A stretch of DNA of 44,058 nucleotides from an uncultured Coriobacteriia bacterium (lineage in GTDB: Bacteria; Actinomycetota; Coriobacteriia; Anaerosomatales; Anaerosomataceae), in NCBI GenBank assembly GCA_927439865.1, contig CAKMKD010000062.1, forward strand, positions 1-44,058, written 5' to 3'. Below are positions 23,044 to 32,260 of the stretch, one piece after another. The notes below the pieces were generated by a model, which saw only the letters and a program-made list of their open reading frames with translations, was not told where the DNA came from and searched no databases. Numbering within the stretch: position 1 is the first letter of the stretch; each line of letters opens with the position of its first letter. Made by a program: the position numbers and the translations under genes.

Positions 23044-24945
23044 CTATGGTGCCGTAGTCGACGGCGTCGATGGCGCAGTCACTTTCGTTCCGATCCGGAC
23101 CACTTCCTCGGACGCCTTGTAGACGGACTTGAACGTGTCCTTGCGAACGACCGCTCCGTCCTTGGTCACGACGCGAGTCACTACCACGGTGCGCCCGCTC
23201 GCGCCCTTCTCATCGATCACCTTCGTGCCCTTGGGCAACGTCGCGTCTTTGATCTCGCGCACCGGATACGCAACCGTGTTGGTGAACGGACCGGTCGTGT
23301 ACTCGACTTTGTAGCCGGTCGGAGTCCCGTAGAGCGAGACCGTCACCGACGAGTTGGTGTACGCGGTGGCCACAAGCACGTAGTTGTTGGTGTCGTTCCG
23401 GAACTTAAGATCCGGGCCGCCCCACGATACCGCCGCGTCCCTGCCTTTGGGATAGTGACTGATGTAGAGCGAATGATTTCGGCGCTCCACAACCGGAAGT
23501 CCTGAGAAGAACATGGCGTTGAACGCTGTGGTCGCCATCTGACAGATGCCACCGCCGAGCTCCGGAACGAGCTTGCCGTTCACGATCGCGTTCGCTTCCT
23601 GATAGCCCTTCTCGGCGGTGCGCTGGCCGATGGTCCCGTTGAAGGAGAACACCTCGCCGGGAGCGATGAGCGTCCCGTCGAGCGCGTCCGCAAGCGTGTG
23701 AATGTTGTTCACGCGCGGCTTGTTGCCCGACGAGTACGTGGTGGTATACGTGGCCAGACGGGCCGTGATGCCCATGGCCTTGGCCTTCTCGGTAGTGATC
23801 GCGGGCTCGACGCGCTGCATCACGAGCTCCGCCGTGCGCTCGCCATCACCGGTCAACGCCTGGATAAGCCGGGCTGCAAGATCCTCGGCATCAACGCCGA
23901 GTCCGTCCACAGCAGGAACGATGGTCACTTTGCCCGATGAGACCTTGAAGGTGGCGTCCTTCGCGACCTTGCCGACTTCTTTCACCATCGGCACCACGGT
24001 TGCGGACACCTCCGTGCTGTCGAGGTAGCATTCGAGCGCGACCGATGAGGCCTCGGCGCTCGCAGTCGATCCGACCGAACGAAACGCGAGCCAGCCGCCA
24101 ACGGTGGTCGCGGGGACTTCCCACTTCTTGGTGTCGTACGCCAGCGTGAGAGGACCGCTCACCATCTTCACGGCCATATCGTATGCCGACTGCGCGCCCG
24201 TCTCGGTAATGGCGGCCGTTCGTGGCACGAGCGTCAACTCGACAACGCGTGCTTCAGACGCAAATGCTGTCAAGACCCGGGCGCGCGCGGCGCTCCTGTC
24301 GATCCCCGACCCTTCGGTCGCGGGAATCAGACGAACATCAGTGCCGGAAACCTCGACGGAGGCATCCACCGGAGGAATGCCGACTGCTGTGTCGATCTCA
24401 CCAAGCGTGCTGCTCACGAGCGCCTCGTCCGCCGCAACCGCCAAAGCGATGCTTTCACGGCCGAACCACGCGGCTACCCTGGCTACAACAACGTCGGCGA
24501 ATCCGGAGCCGCGTCCCACTTTGTACGCTGCCGCAGCGAGCGCGGTGGCATCAACAGAAGCTCCGATCTGATCAGCAGTGAGATCCCACGAGTCCGCCCC
24601 GACTGTCACCTTCACGGGACGCTCGAGCAGCGGCCTAATGCCGGTGTTGATGGTCGAGATGGCCTCGCCCTGAGTCATGCCGCCAACCGCTACTCCCGCG
24701 ACGCGAACTCCAGGGTGTACCCGACCTGCCGAGAAACCGACATCGATTCCAACGGCCACGAGTACCAGCACGACTACCGCAAAACCCGCGATGATCGACC
24801 AGCGAGCAGCCGGGGGAAGGCTGCTGAGCCAACCCGCGATGCCACGCTTCGCGACATGGTGCGCATGTCTACGAGTGCGGGAAGCGACGGGTCGCTCGAA
24901 CTGCTGGTCGCCGTCAGACTCGGTGGTTTCGGTGGTTTCGGTCAT
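23044..24945 (-). CDS. VanW-family wall protein with G5 domain
   Basis: A 633-residue membrane-anchored exported protein. Order: cytoplasmic basic N-terminus (1-48), membrane helix (about 50-72), repeated peptidoglycan-binding-type modules (about 80-400), VanW domain (about 410-550, with LADALDGTLIAPGEVFSFN, GGGICQMATTAFNAMF and RRNHSLYISHYPKGRDAAV) and a C-terminal G5 domain (about 555-630). VanW proteins of this layout (YoaR type) are common in Gram-positive bacteria and thought to act on the cell wall, but the reaction is unknown. The ATG at 24945 has GAGGACGAG upstream. It follows the sugar nucleotidyltransferase gene with a 112-bp gap. Confidence 0.9.
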   Translation of the reverse strand: MTETTETTESDGDQQFERPVASRTRRHAHHVAKRGIAGWLSSLPPAARWSIIAGFAVVVLVLVAVGIDVGFSAGRVHPGVRVAGVAVGGMTQGEAISTINTGIRPLLERPVKVTVGADSWDLTADQIGASVDATALAAAAYKVGRGSGFADVVVARVAAWFGRESIALAVAADEALVSSTLGEIDTAVGIPPVDASVEVSGTDVRLIPATEGSGIDRSAARARVLTAFASEARVVELTLVPRTAAITETGAQSAYDMAVKMVSGPLTLAYDTKKWEVPATTVGGWLAFRSVGSTASAEASSVALECYLDSTEVSATVVPMVKEVGKVAKDATFKVSSGKVTIVPAVDGLGVDAEDLAARLIQALTGDGERTAELVMQRVEPAITTEKAKAMGITARLATYTTTYSSGNKPRVNNIHTLADALDGTLIAPGEVFSFNGTIGQRTAEKGYQEANAIVNGKLVPELGGGICQMATTAFNAMFFSGLPVVERRNHSLYISHYPKGRDAAVSWGGPDLKFRNDTNNYVLVATAYTNSSVTVSLYGTPTGYKVEYTTGPFTNTVAYPVREIKDATLPKGTKVIDEKGASGRTVVVTRVVTKDGAVVRKDTFKSVYKASEEVVRIGTKVTAPSTPSTTAP

Positions 24946-24984
24946 TCTCGTCCTCTATCGAACGGATACGCACAGCGTCGAGAA

Positions 24985-24990
24985 AGTATA
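24985..24990 (-). promoter_or_regulatory. Candidate -10 element for the VanW gene
   Basis: TATACT on the minus strand, 39 bases before the VanW start, in the 112-bp gap after the nucleotidyltransferase gene. The region 17-18 bases upstream (GTCTGA/TCTGAA) is a poor -35, so this is tentative. Confidence 0.3.
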
Positions 24991-25057
24991 CAGGACGCGC
25001 AGCAAGGTTCAGACGCGCGACACATGGTCGTTAACAGCAAGGAACACGCCGAACGGG

Positions 25058-27571
25058 CTACTCCTCCACGATGGCGGCCTCTACCAGCGCCACATATCGG
25101 TCCGCTCTCGCATCGGCATCCTCGGCTGACTCGCCCTCCGTGAACACCTCCACGATCGCATCGCTTGAGTGTGGGAGAACGAGTGCCCAGCCGCTCTCCT
25201 CGACGATGCGCACGCCTTCGGTCATCTCCACTTCCCGATGCTGGCCGAACTCGGCCATCTGGCGCATGACGGCGCCTTTGCGATCGAACGGACAATGCAC
25301 CTGCCGGCGTCGCAGGTGGAACGGCGGCAGAGCATCGACAACCTGGTCGAGGGTCATATCCAACTGGTCCAGCATGCGAAGCGTCATGCCGAGACTCATC
25401 ACGGCGTCGTAGGAGGCCAGGAACGACGGGAAGACGAATCCGCCGGTCTGCGAGCCAGCAAATCCAACCCCCGGGTGAAGCGCAGCAGTCGAGAGTGAGC
25501 GCCGCGACGTGCCCACCCGTGAGACGCCATGCCCTCCTGCCCCGGCGATCTCCTCGATCACCCGGGACGCCGTCAGGGGAACCGCGGCCAGGCGATTGCT
25601 CGTATCCGTGCGGCTCCACATGTAGAGCATCGCGTGCAGAGCGGTATCAGCATCGAGCACTCGCCCGCTGCCGGTCACGAGCGAGATCCGCTCGGCGGTG
25701 GCATCCATCGAAACCCCGAAGTCGGCCTGGAAGACGTCCATCGAGCGCGCGACTTGCGCGAGCACGACCTCGCGTTCCGGACCGTCGGGAGCTGTTCGCT
25801 CGGAGTCCACGAACGGACGCAACGCGATCATCTCGACATCCCAGTTTCCGGCGACTTGCGGAACCACGAACGATGCCGGGCTCATGCCCATATCCACGAC
25901 GATGGTCTGTCTGCGTGATGTGAGCGCCGCTGCACCGTCGAGCGCGTCCATGAGTCCGGCAGTGTAGTACTCAAGCGCGCGCGGCGGGTAGATGATCTCG
26001 CCTATCTCGCCGAAGAAAGCACGACGGAACTCCTGCCGGAAGTAGAGTCGCTCCACCTTCTTCTCGATCCAGGGCGCAAGGTCGATGCCGGCCTTGTCAT
26101 AGAAGTGAAGCTCGAGGGTTTGGGGGTCCTTCGAGGACGCACACACATGCACACCGCCCTCGCACCGCGTATCGCGGGTGGTGAACCGAGTAATGCCTGG
26201 CGAGGCAACGCGCAGATCGCGAACGTGGTTGCCAGTGGAGTTCAGTCCCGCAACGATCGCCCGCTTGACCATCCGCGCGCCCTTGCTTGAGTCCCTGCTT
26301 ACCACCACGTGCGATTTGCTCGGCAGAATGCTGCCGAACGCCTGCGCAACCTTGAGAGAAAGGTCCGGCGTGATGTCGATGTTGACGAGGCCGGCGATGC
26401 CGTCGGTCCCGAACAGCGACCGGAGGCCTTTGCTCTCCCAGATAAGCGACGAGGCAACGACCGCGCCGGCCTCGATGCGCTTGTACGGGTACACCTGCAC
26501 GTCGTTGCCAACAATCGCGCCGTGACCCACGACCGTCGAATCGCCGATTGCTGAACCGGGCTCGATTCGCGCACGCGCGCGGATATCCACGCCGCGACAG
26601 ACAACCGCCCCACGGACCTCGGAGCCCCCACCAACGAACGAATCGGACCAGATGATCGAGTGCTCGAGCACGGTGTCTTGTCCGATGAGGCAGTTGTCGC
26701 CAACGACTGTGTAGTCATCGAGACGAGCACCGGCACGTATACGCGTGTTCGCACCGATGACGACCTTGTTGCCGATGACGGCGCCTGGGTCGATGTCTGC
26801 ACCCTTCCCTACCCAGACGCTGTTGCGCGCCCGCGCACCGGGCACGTAGATCATCGCCTTGCCGTCAAGGATGTCGCGGTGGGCCTCGACGTACGAATCG
26901 AGACTGCCCACATCGCACCAGTATCCTTCCGCGACGAACCCGTAGAGGTCATGGCCGGCTGCCATGAGCGCCGGGAAGAGTTCCGATGAGAAGTCGTACG
27001 GCGTGGCTTCGGGGATGAAATCGAAAATGAGCGGGTCCAGGACGTAGATGCCGGTGTTGATAGTGTCCGAGAACACCTGACCCCAGGTCGGCTTCTCAAG
27101 AAAGCGCTGGATCTTGCCGCTATCGTCGGTGATGACCACGCCGAAATCGAGCGGATCCGGAACGCGCGTCAGGGCGATGGTGACCGGTCCGTCGTGCGAC
27201 TCATGAAACGCGATAACCTCCGTCAGGTCGATGTCCGTGAGGGCGTCGCCCGAGATCACGATGAACGTGCCGTCCTTGAGCGCATCCTCGGCGTTCTTGA
27301 CGGAACCCGCGGTGCCGAGCGGGGACTCCTCGACGGCGTACGTGATCGCAGTCCCCCACTCGTCGCCATCGCCGAAGTAGTCCTCGATGACCTGCGGCAT
27401 GAAGGCTAGCGTGGCGACCACATCGGTGATGCCGTGGTGCTTCACCAGACCGAGGATATGCTCCATCACGGGCTGATTCACGATAGGAACCATCGGCTTT
27501 GGTCGCGTACTCGTGAGCGGACGGAGACGCGTTCCTTCGCCGCCCGCCATGATGACTGCCTTCACCGGCAC
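25058..27571 (-). CDS. NDP-sugar synthase fused to degenerate phosphohexomutase domain
   Basis: An 837-residue cytoplasmic protein of three parts: nucleotidyltransferase (1-245, [20 protein letters not shown] and FLEKPTW), left-handed beta-helix hexapeptide repeats (about 245-375, e.g. [20 protein letters not shown]), and a phosphoglucomutase/phosphomannomutase-like region (about 385-837, [20 protein letters not shown]). Actinobacterial relatives are usually named mannose-1-phosphate guanylyltransferase. The mutase part looks inactive: the catalytic loop TASHNP reads CASSKDP (477-483) and the metal site DGDADR reads DATAER (623-628). The start is GTG at 27571, or GTG at 27565 two codons on; both have GA-rich sites. 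The natural sugar is uncertain (mannose or glucose). Confidence 0.85.
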   Translation of the reverse strand: MPVKAVIMAGGEGTRLRPLTSTRPKPMVPIVNQPVMEHILGLVKHHGITDVVATLAFMPQVIEDYFGDGDEWGTAITYAVEESPLGTAGSVKNAEDALKDGTFIVISGDALTDIDLTEVIAFHESHDGPVTIALTRVPDPLDFGVVITDDSGKIQRFLEKPTWGQVFSDTINTGIYVLDPLIFDFIPEATPYDFSSELFPALMAAGHDLYGFVAEGYWCDVGSLDSYVEAHRDILDGKAMIYVPGARARNSVWVGKGADIDPGAVIGNKVVIGANTRIRAGARLDDYTVVGDNCLIGQDTVLEHSIIWSDSFVGGGSEVRGAVVCRGVDIRARARIEPGSAIGDSTVVGHGAIVGNDVQVYPYKRIEAGAVVASSLIWESKGLRSLFGTDGIAGLVNIDITPDLSLKVAQAFGSILPSKSHVVVSRDSSKGARMVKRAIVAGLNSTGNHVRDLRVASPGITRFTTRDTRCEGGVHVCASSKDPQTLELHFYDKAGIDLAPWIEKKVERLYFRQEFRRAFFGEIGEIIYPPRALEYYTAGLMDALDGAAALTSRRQTIVVDMGMSPASFVVPQVAGNWDVEMIALRPFVDSERTAPDGPEREVVLAQVARSMDVFQADFGVSMDATAERISLVTGSGRVLDADTALHAMLYMWSRTDTSNRLAAVPLTASRVIEEIAGAGGHGVSRVGTSRRSLSTAALHPGVGFAGSQTGGFVFPSFLASYDAVMSLGMTLRMLDQLDMTLDQVVDALPPFHLRRRQVHCPFDRKGAVMRQMAEFGQHREVEMTEGVRIVEESGWALVLPHSSDAIVEVFTEGESAEDADARADRYVALVEAAIVEE

Positions 27572-27597
27572 TACCTTTCCCTCGCAGCGCGCGGCGC

Positions 27598-28191
27598 CTA
27601 GCTGGTACTGGCCGCTGCTTTGGCTGTGTCGAGCGCCCGCTTGGCGCTGAATGAGTACTGCACCGCTGTGATGAACGAAAGCACCATGCCGAGGTACACG
27701 ATCCACGTGCCGACGAGCGAGCCGTTAACGGACGGCCAGCCGGCGATGAGCGATGAGAACCCGGTGAGGAGCACCGCCGTGGTGATCTTCCCGATGAAGA
27801 TAACCGGGAGAATGACGCGGTACTTCTCGAGCACATACGAACCGTAGAGCAGGTAGACGTCCCGCAGAACCAACACGACGGGAATCCACAGTGGCAACTC
27901 ACCGATGATGTACAGGCCAATCACGCCAGACGCAAGCAGGAGACGATCCACGAGCGGATCGATGATCTTGCCTACGTGCGTCACGGTGTGTGTACGTCGT
28001 GCGATCTGGCCGTCGATCCAGTCGGTTGATGCCGCGAAAGCGTAGAGCGCGAACGCTGCTAGCCTCGCCCTCTCGGAATCCCGAAGGAGCATTGCAAAGA
28101 AGAACGGCACCAGCAGCAGCCGCAGAATAGTCACGAGGTTCGCTACGGAGTAAATCCCGGAGTGAACCTCTTCAGTCGCCTCGTCTACCAC
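27598..28191 (-). CDS. pgsA: CDP-alcohol phosphatidyltransferase (PgsA-like)
   Basis: A 197-residue membrane enzyme with about five or six helices. The full CDP-alcohol phosphotransferase signature D-x2-DG-x2-AR-x8-G-x3-D-x3-D is present, starting in [12 protein letters not shown] and ending in GKIIDPLVD. It most likely makes phosphatidylglycerophosphate from CDP-diacylglycerol and glycerol-3-phosphate; other alcohols (inositol phosphate, another lipid) cannot be excluded. The GTG at 28191 overlaps the corA stop by seven bases and has AAGGAG 6 bases upstream. The next gene is the nucleotidyltransferase. Confidence 0.85.
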   Translation of the reverse strand: MVDEATEEVHSGIYSVANLVTILRLLLVPFFFAMLLRDSERARLAAFALYAFAASTDWIDGQIARRTHTVTHVGKIIDPLVDRLLLASGVIGLYIIGELPLWIPVVLVLRDVYLLYGSYVLEKYRVILPVIFIGKITTAVLLTGFSSLIAGWPSVNGSLVGTWIVYLGMVLSFITAVQYSFSAKRALDTAKAAASTS

Positions 28192-29138
28192 CAGTCTCTC
28201 CTTTTAAAGAACCACAGCATGCCGATCGTGATTGCGCCCATGGAGATGATGACCGCCGGAAACGACCAGACTGCGTCGACCGGAGGCCACATCCCGCGCA
28301 ACACGTTCATCCCGTATATGCCCGAGATGAGCGTCAGCGGCATGAATATGGTCGCAATTATTGTCAGCTGCTTCATGATGGCGTTCATGCGGTTGCTCAC
28401 TGAGGACAGATAGATGTCCATCGTGCCGGACGCAACTTCCCTATATGTGTCCACCTCATCGGCAACGCGAGCCAGGTGATCGCCGATGTCCTGGAAGTAC
28501 ATATACGCAGCGGGCTCCACAAACGCTTCGAGGCGAGCAAGGCCGCGCACGACGTCCCGCTCGGGTCCGACTATCTTGTGGAGCTGCACGAGGGCCCGTT
28601 TCGCGGCGTAAAGCCGCTGAAGACTACTCGGGCGCGAATCGGCGAGCATGAGGTCTTCCAGTTCCTCGAGTTCGTCCGAGAGCGCCTCGATCACCGGGAA
28701 CGCTTCGTCGACCGCAGTATCGAGGAGCGCATGCAGCGTCCACTCCACACCACGCGACAGGAACTCCTCGGCATGATCGGCCACCCGGTCGATGATCGCG
28801 AGTTCTTCGCGATGCACGGTGACAAGATGCTCTTCGCCGAGGAACACGTCGAGTTCAAGGGAGCTGACACCATCGCCCGGGACCAGGTGCGGCAAGAGCC
28901 AGATGAGGAAGGTCATCTGCGGATAGACGTCGATCTTGGGACGCTGCGGAAAGTGCAGGCAGTCCTCGACGGCGAGTGGCGGAAGATCGAGCCGGGTCGC
29001 GACGGCGGCAAGCGAATCCATATCGACGTCGACGATGTCGATCCACACTGCGCCGGTGAGCTTCTCGGGCAGGGACTCGAGACCGTCGGAGCGCAATACA
29101 CCCTCATCGATCCAGCGGACCGTGATTTTCGCCGCCAT
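28185..29138 (-). CDS. corA: CorA-family magnesium/cobalt transporter
   Basis: A 317-residue pentameric cation channel: a large cytoplasmic N-terminal domain (1-255), two C-terminal membrane helices, and the signature YGMN in LISGIYGMNVLRGMWPP between them. The C-terminus ends in a basic and aromatic tail, FFKRRDWW. It conducts Mg2+ (or Co2+/Ni2+) into the cytoplasm. The ATG at 29138 follows GGGGGAGACG. It is followed by the overlapping pgsA-like gene. Confidence 0.92.
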   Translation of the reverse strand: MAAKITVRWIDEGVLRSDGLESLPEKLTGAVWIDIVDVDMDSLAAVATRLDLPPLAVEDCLHFPQRPKIDVYPQMTFLIWLLPHLVPGDGVSSLELDVFLGEEHLVTVHREELAIIDRVADHAEEFLSRGVEWTLHALLDTAVDEAFPVIEALSDELEELEDLMLADSRPSSLQRLYAAKRALVQLHKIVGPERDVVRGLARLEAFVEPAAYMYFQDIGDHLARVADEVDTYREVASGTMDIYLSSVSNRMNAIMKQLTIIATIFMPLTLISGIYGMNVLRGMWPPVDAVWSFPAVIISMGAITIGMLWFFKRRDWW

Positions 29139-29182
29139 CGTCTCCCCCAGTCGAGACCGACTACCCTGCAGCCAGGATAGCA

Positions 29183-29206
29183 GAGGCGGCGACTCCCCCG
29201 CGCCTC
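29183..29206 (-). terminator. Candidate hairpin between mltG and corA
   Basis: GAGGCG at 29183-29188 pairs with CGCCTC at 29201-29206 around a C-rich loop, immediately after the mltG stop on the minus strand. There is no T tract. It may partly terminate or protect the mltG transcript before corA. Confidence 0.35.
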
Positions 29207-29208
29207 AG

Positions 29209-30375
29209 CTAGTTGCCGAAAACCTGCTGGTAGACCTGCTTCGCCTTCAGGAACTCATCGTAGGTGGAAGCGAACGTCTGTGAGCCGTCCTTGCCGGTGA
29301 GCACGTAGTAGTAGAAGTCGGTCTTGTCAGGTGCCGCGGCGGCAGTGAGCGCGGCGGTGCCGGGGTTGCTGATCGGACCGACCGGCAGACCGTCATGGAT
29401 GTACGTGTTGTACGGACTCTGCAGCTTGAGGTCTGCGTTGGTGAGCTTGGTCGTTCCCTCGGGAAGCTCGTAAAGCACGGTCGCGCACAATTGCAGCCGC
29501 ATCGGCCTCGCCAGCCGGTTGTAGATGACCGAGGAGACAAGCGGGAACTCGTCTTGGATCTTCGACTCGCGCTCGAGGATAGAGGCGATTATCACCACAT
29601 CGCGCACGTCGAGGTTCTTCGATTTCGCGTACGAAAGGTCGATTGCGGCCAGCTCGGAATCGAATTTGTCGAGCATCATCTCGACGACGTCTCTGGCCGA
29701 GGTACCCTCCTTCACGCGATACGTTGCCGGGAACAAGAAGCCCTCGAGTGACCCCTCGTGAGCTTTTTCGAGATATGGGTGTTCGGCCACGAATTCCTTC
29801 GCACCGGTTGTGACGAGCTCGGTGATCTCGGCCTCCGGCACCTGCGCGCGGGCTGCGAACCTCGCGGCGATCTGCCGGGCGGTGAATCCCTCCGGAATCG
29901 GCACGTCAAAGTAGACGATGTCGGGTCCGGCCTTGAGCTTCTCTAGGACGAGATCGTACGGCATCCCGGTTGAGAGCGAATACTCCCCAGCACGAAGCAA
30001 CCCATCGGATTCCGAGAGGCGGGACTGCAGCCGGAACATCGCGGCGTTCTCGATGACACCGGCGCTCGCAAGGGTCTCGGCGATAGCGGCGGTGGATGAT
30101 CCCGACGCGATCGTGACTTCGACCGGCTTGCCAGCCGCCACTTCGACAGCGGGCTCGTGCAGGGTATTCCATCCGATTGCGGCGGCAACGAGCACGGCGA
30201 TGAGAAGGAGCAAAGCGACCGCGCCAAAGACGCGGGCCCCGTTCTTCTTGCGAGGAGCGCGGGGCGCGCGACGAACGCGGTGCGGCGCTGCCTCCGCCGT
30301 CCGTCTGCGTATCGCCTCACTCCGCTCCGACCTGCGCACGTGCATCCAATCGTCCGATTCGAGAAAGGGTATCAT
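29209..30375 (-). CDS. mltG: Endolytic murein transglycosylase MltG
   Basis: A 388-residue membrane-anchored wall enzyme that cuts nascent glycan strands and limits their length. Basic cytoplasmic tail (1-48), membrane helix (about 49-69), LysM-like domain (about 75-150), then the YceG catalytic domain with SLEGFLFPATYRV, VIIASILERESK (catalytic Glu), SVIYNRLARPMRLQLCATVLY and SPYNTYIHDGLPVGPISNPG. The ATG at 30375 lacks a strong ribosome site; Met11 is the alternative. In many bacteria mltG is followed by ruvX-aroE; here it stands next to corA. It is divergent from the ABC-F gene. Confidence 0.92.
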   Translation of the reverse strand: MIPFLESDDWMHVRRSERSEAIRRRTAEAAPHRVRRAPRAPRKKNGARVFGAVALLLLIAVLVAAAIGWNTLHEPAVEVAAGKPVEVTIASGSSTAAIAETLASAGVIENAAMFRLQSRLSESDGLLRAGEYSLSTGMPYDLVLEKLKAGPDIVYFDVPIPEGFTARQIAARFAARAQVPEAEITELVTTGAKEFVAEHPYLEKAHEGSLEGFLFPATYRVKEGTSARDVVEMMLDKFDSELAAIDLSYAKSKNLDVRDVVIIASILERESKIQDEFPLVSSVIYNRLARPMRLQLCATVLYELPEGTTKLTNADLKLQSPYNTYIHDGLPVGPISNPGTAALTAAAAPDKTDFYYYVLTGKDGSQTFASTYDEFLKAKQVYQQVFGN

Positions 30376-30442
30376 GCGAACGGCTTGCCAGAAATGGTTG
30401 ACGTCTCCGCCCGACCAACTGTCCTAGGATCGAGGTCCTTGC

Positions 30443-32230
30443 GTGGCGTATCTGCTCGGCTGTGACAGCGTCCATCTCGAGTACCCGACGAAGAAAGTAT
30501 TCGACTCGGTGACGCTCGGCATAGACGATGGCGCCCGCATCGGCATCGTTGGCGGTAATGGCGATGGCAAGTCCACGTTGCTCGCTCTTCTGGCCGGGTC
30601 ACTCGCTCCTGATGCCGGCCGAGTCATGCGGCGCGGCGACATCGTCATCCAGGTGCTTGAACAGACCGACGCTCTTGACCCCGAGGACACCGTGGCCCAC
30701 GCAGTCGTCGGAGACGTGCCCGAGTACGTGTGGGCGTCAGATGCGAGAATCCGCAGCATCATCCGCGGCCTGATCGCCGAGCTCGCTTGGGATGGTCTGG
30801 TCGGTGAGCTTTCCGGAGGGCAGCGGCGTCGGGTCGACCTCGCCCGGATCCTCGTATCGGACTGTGACGTGCTCATGCTCGACGAACCCACCAACCACCT
30901 CGATGTTCACGCGATCGCGTGGCTGGCAGACCACCTCAAGAGCCGCTGGCCGAAGAAGTCAGGGGCACTCCTGGTGGTCACACACGACCGCTGGTTCCTC
31001 GATGAGGTCTGTCTCGGCATGTGGGAAGTCCATGACCGGCAGGTGGAACAATTCGATGGCGGGTACTCGGCGTACGTACTGCAACGCGTCGAGCGGGCCG
31101 AGGCGGCACAGAGCGCCGAGCAGAAGCGCCGGAACATCATGCGCAAGGAGCTCGCATGGCTCGCGCGAGGCGCACAGGCGCGGTCCACCAAACCGAAGTT
31201 CCGTGTCGCCGCCGCCCACGAGCTTATCGACGACGAGCCGCCGCTGCGAAACGCTCTCGAGCTCAGGCGAACGGCGATGTCCCGCCTCGGCAAGCAAGTG
31301 GTCGACCTGACCGACGTGACTCAGCGCTTCGGCGAGAAGACCGTCATAGACCGGGTGACGTGGCATATCGGGCCCGGCGACCGTCTCGGCATCCTCGGCG
31401 AGAACGGCTCCGGCAAGACGACGCTGCTGCGGGTGATTCAAGGCGCCCTCGCACCGACCGCGGGGCAGGTGAGGATCGGCACCACCGTGAAGTTCGCTGT
31501 GCTGTCGCAGCATCTCGACGAGCTAGCTGAGCTCGACGGGCTGCGGGTGCGAGAGGTTCTTGCGCGCTACAAGACCCGCTACGAGTTCGAGGGCCGGGAG
31601 ATGACACCCGCACAGCTCTTGGAGCGCCTCGGATTCGAGGCCGCGCACCTCTCGGCATACGTGCGCGACCTCTCCGGCGGTCAGAAGCGACGGTTGCAGC
31701 TGATGCTGGTGCTTCTCGACAAGCCCAACGTTCTGATTCTCGACGAACCGGACAACGACCTCGACATCGACATGCTCGCCGTCTTAGAGAGCCTGCTCGA
31801 CACATGGCCCGGGACACTGCTGCTCATAACGCACGACCGTCACCTCATCGAGCGCGTCACCGATGACCAGTTCGCGCTTTTCGACGGGAAGGTGCGCCAT
31901 CTCCCGGGTGGCGTGGACGAGTACCTGCGGCTGCTAGAGTCGCGCGACGAAACGCGGACCGAGACGGGACCTGAGCCGCCGCGACCGAAGAAGGACGGTG
32001 CCGGCCTCTCGGCAGCAGACGAGCGCAGCGTGAAGAAGGAGATCACGGCGACCGAGCGGAGGCTCAACGCCCAGCACGCGAAGATCGACGCGATCAGGGC
32101 CGAGATGCAGGAGGCAGATCCTTCTGACTACGCGGCTCTTGGCGATATACAGGCACGACTTCACGCTGCCGAGCGAGAGATGGGCGTCCTCGAGGACGCA
32201 TGGATCGAGCTCTCCGAGAAGCTGTCCTAG
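30443..32230 (+). CDS. uup: ABC-F family ATPase (Uup type)
   Basis: A 595-residue soluble twin-ATPase of the ABC-F class, which act on ribosomes or translation rather than as transporters. Domain 1: Walker A GGNGDGKST, signature LSGGQRRRVDLA, DEPTNHLD. Linker about 210-285 with KELAWLARGAQARSTKPKFR, typical of the Uup subgroup. Domain 2: GENGSGKTT, LSGGQKRRLQL, and DEPDNDLDID, where Asp replaces the usual Thr after DEP. The C-terminal 80 residues form the charged coiled coil of Uup, which can bind DNA. The GTG at 30443 follows GAGGT at 6 bases. It is a single gene, convergent with nrfA. Confidence 0.9.
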   Translation: MAYLLGCDSVHLEYPTKKVFDSVTLGIDDGARIGIVGGNGDGKSTLLALLAGSLAPDAGRVMRRGDIVIQVLEQTDALDPEDTVAHAVVGDVPEYVWASDARIRSIIRGLIAELAWDGLVGELSGGQRRRVDLARILVSDCDVLMLDEPTNHLDVHAIAWLADHLKSRWPKKSGALLVVTHDRWFLDEVCLGMWEVHDRQVEQFDGGYSAYVLQRVERAEAAQSAEQKRRNIMRKELAWLARGAQARSTKPKFRVAAAHELIDDEPPLRNALELRRTAMSRLGKQVVDLTDVTQRFGEKTVIDRVTWHIGPGDRLGILGENGSGKTTLLRVIQGALAPTAGQVRIGTTVKFAVLSQHLDELAELDGLRVREVLARYKTRYEFEGREMTPAQLLERLGFEAAHLSAYVRDLSGGQKRRLQLMLVLLDKPNVLILDEPDNDLDIDMLAVLESLLDTWPGTLLLITHDRHLIERVTDDQFALFDGKVRHLPGGVDEYLRLLESRDETRTETGPEPPRPKKDGAGLSAADERSVKKEITATERRLNAQHAKIDAIRAEMQEADPSDYAALGDIQARLHAAEREMGVLEDAWIELSEKLS

Positions 32231-32237
32231 CGATCTG

Positions 32238-32260
32238 GGGTTGGAGAGCTCAAGGAACCC
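32238..32260. terminator. Short hairpin between convergent uup and nrfA
   Basis: GGGTT 32238-32242 pairs with AACCC 32256-32260, with a GAGCTC core in the loop. The gap between these tail-to-tail genes is only 29 bp, so a shared bidirectional terminator would be economical. The stem is short. Confidence 0.3.

Noticed and set aside
30390-30440. TTGACG upstream of the ABC-F gene as a full promoter
   Set aside because: The only -10-like hexamer, TAGGAT, is about 21 bases away, too far for a standard promoter, so I did not list it.
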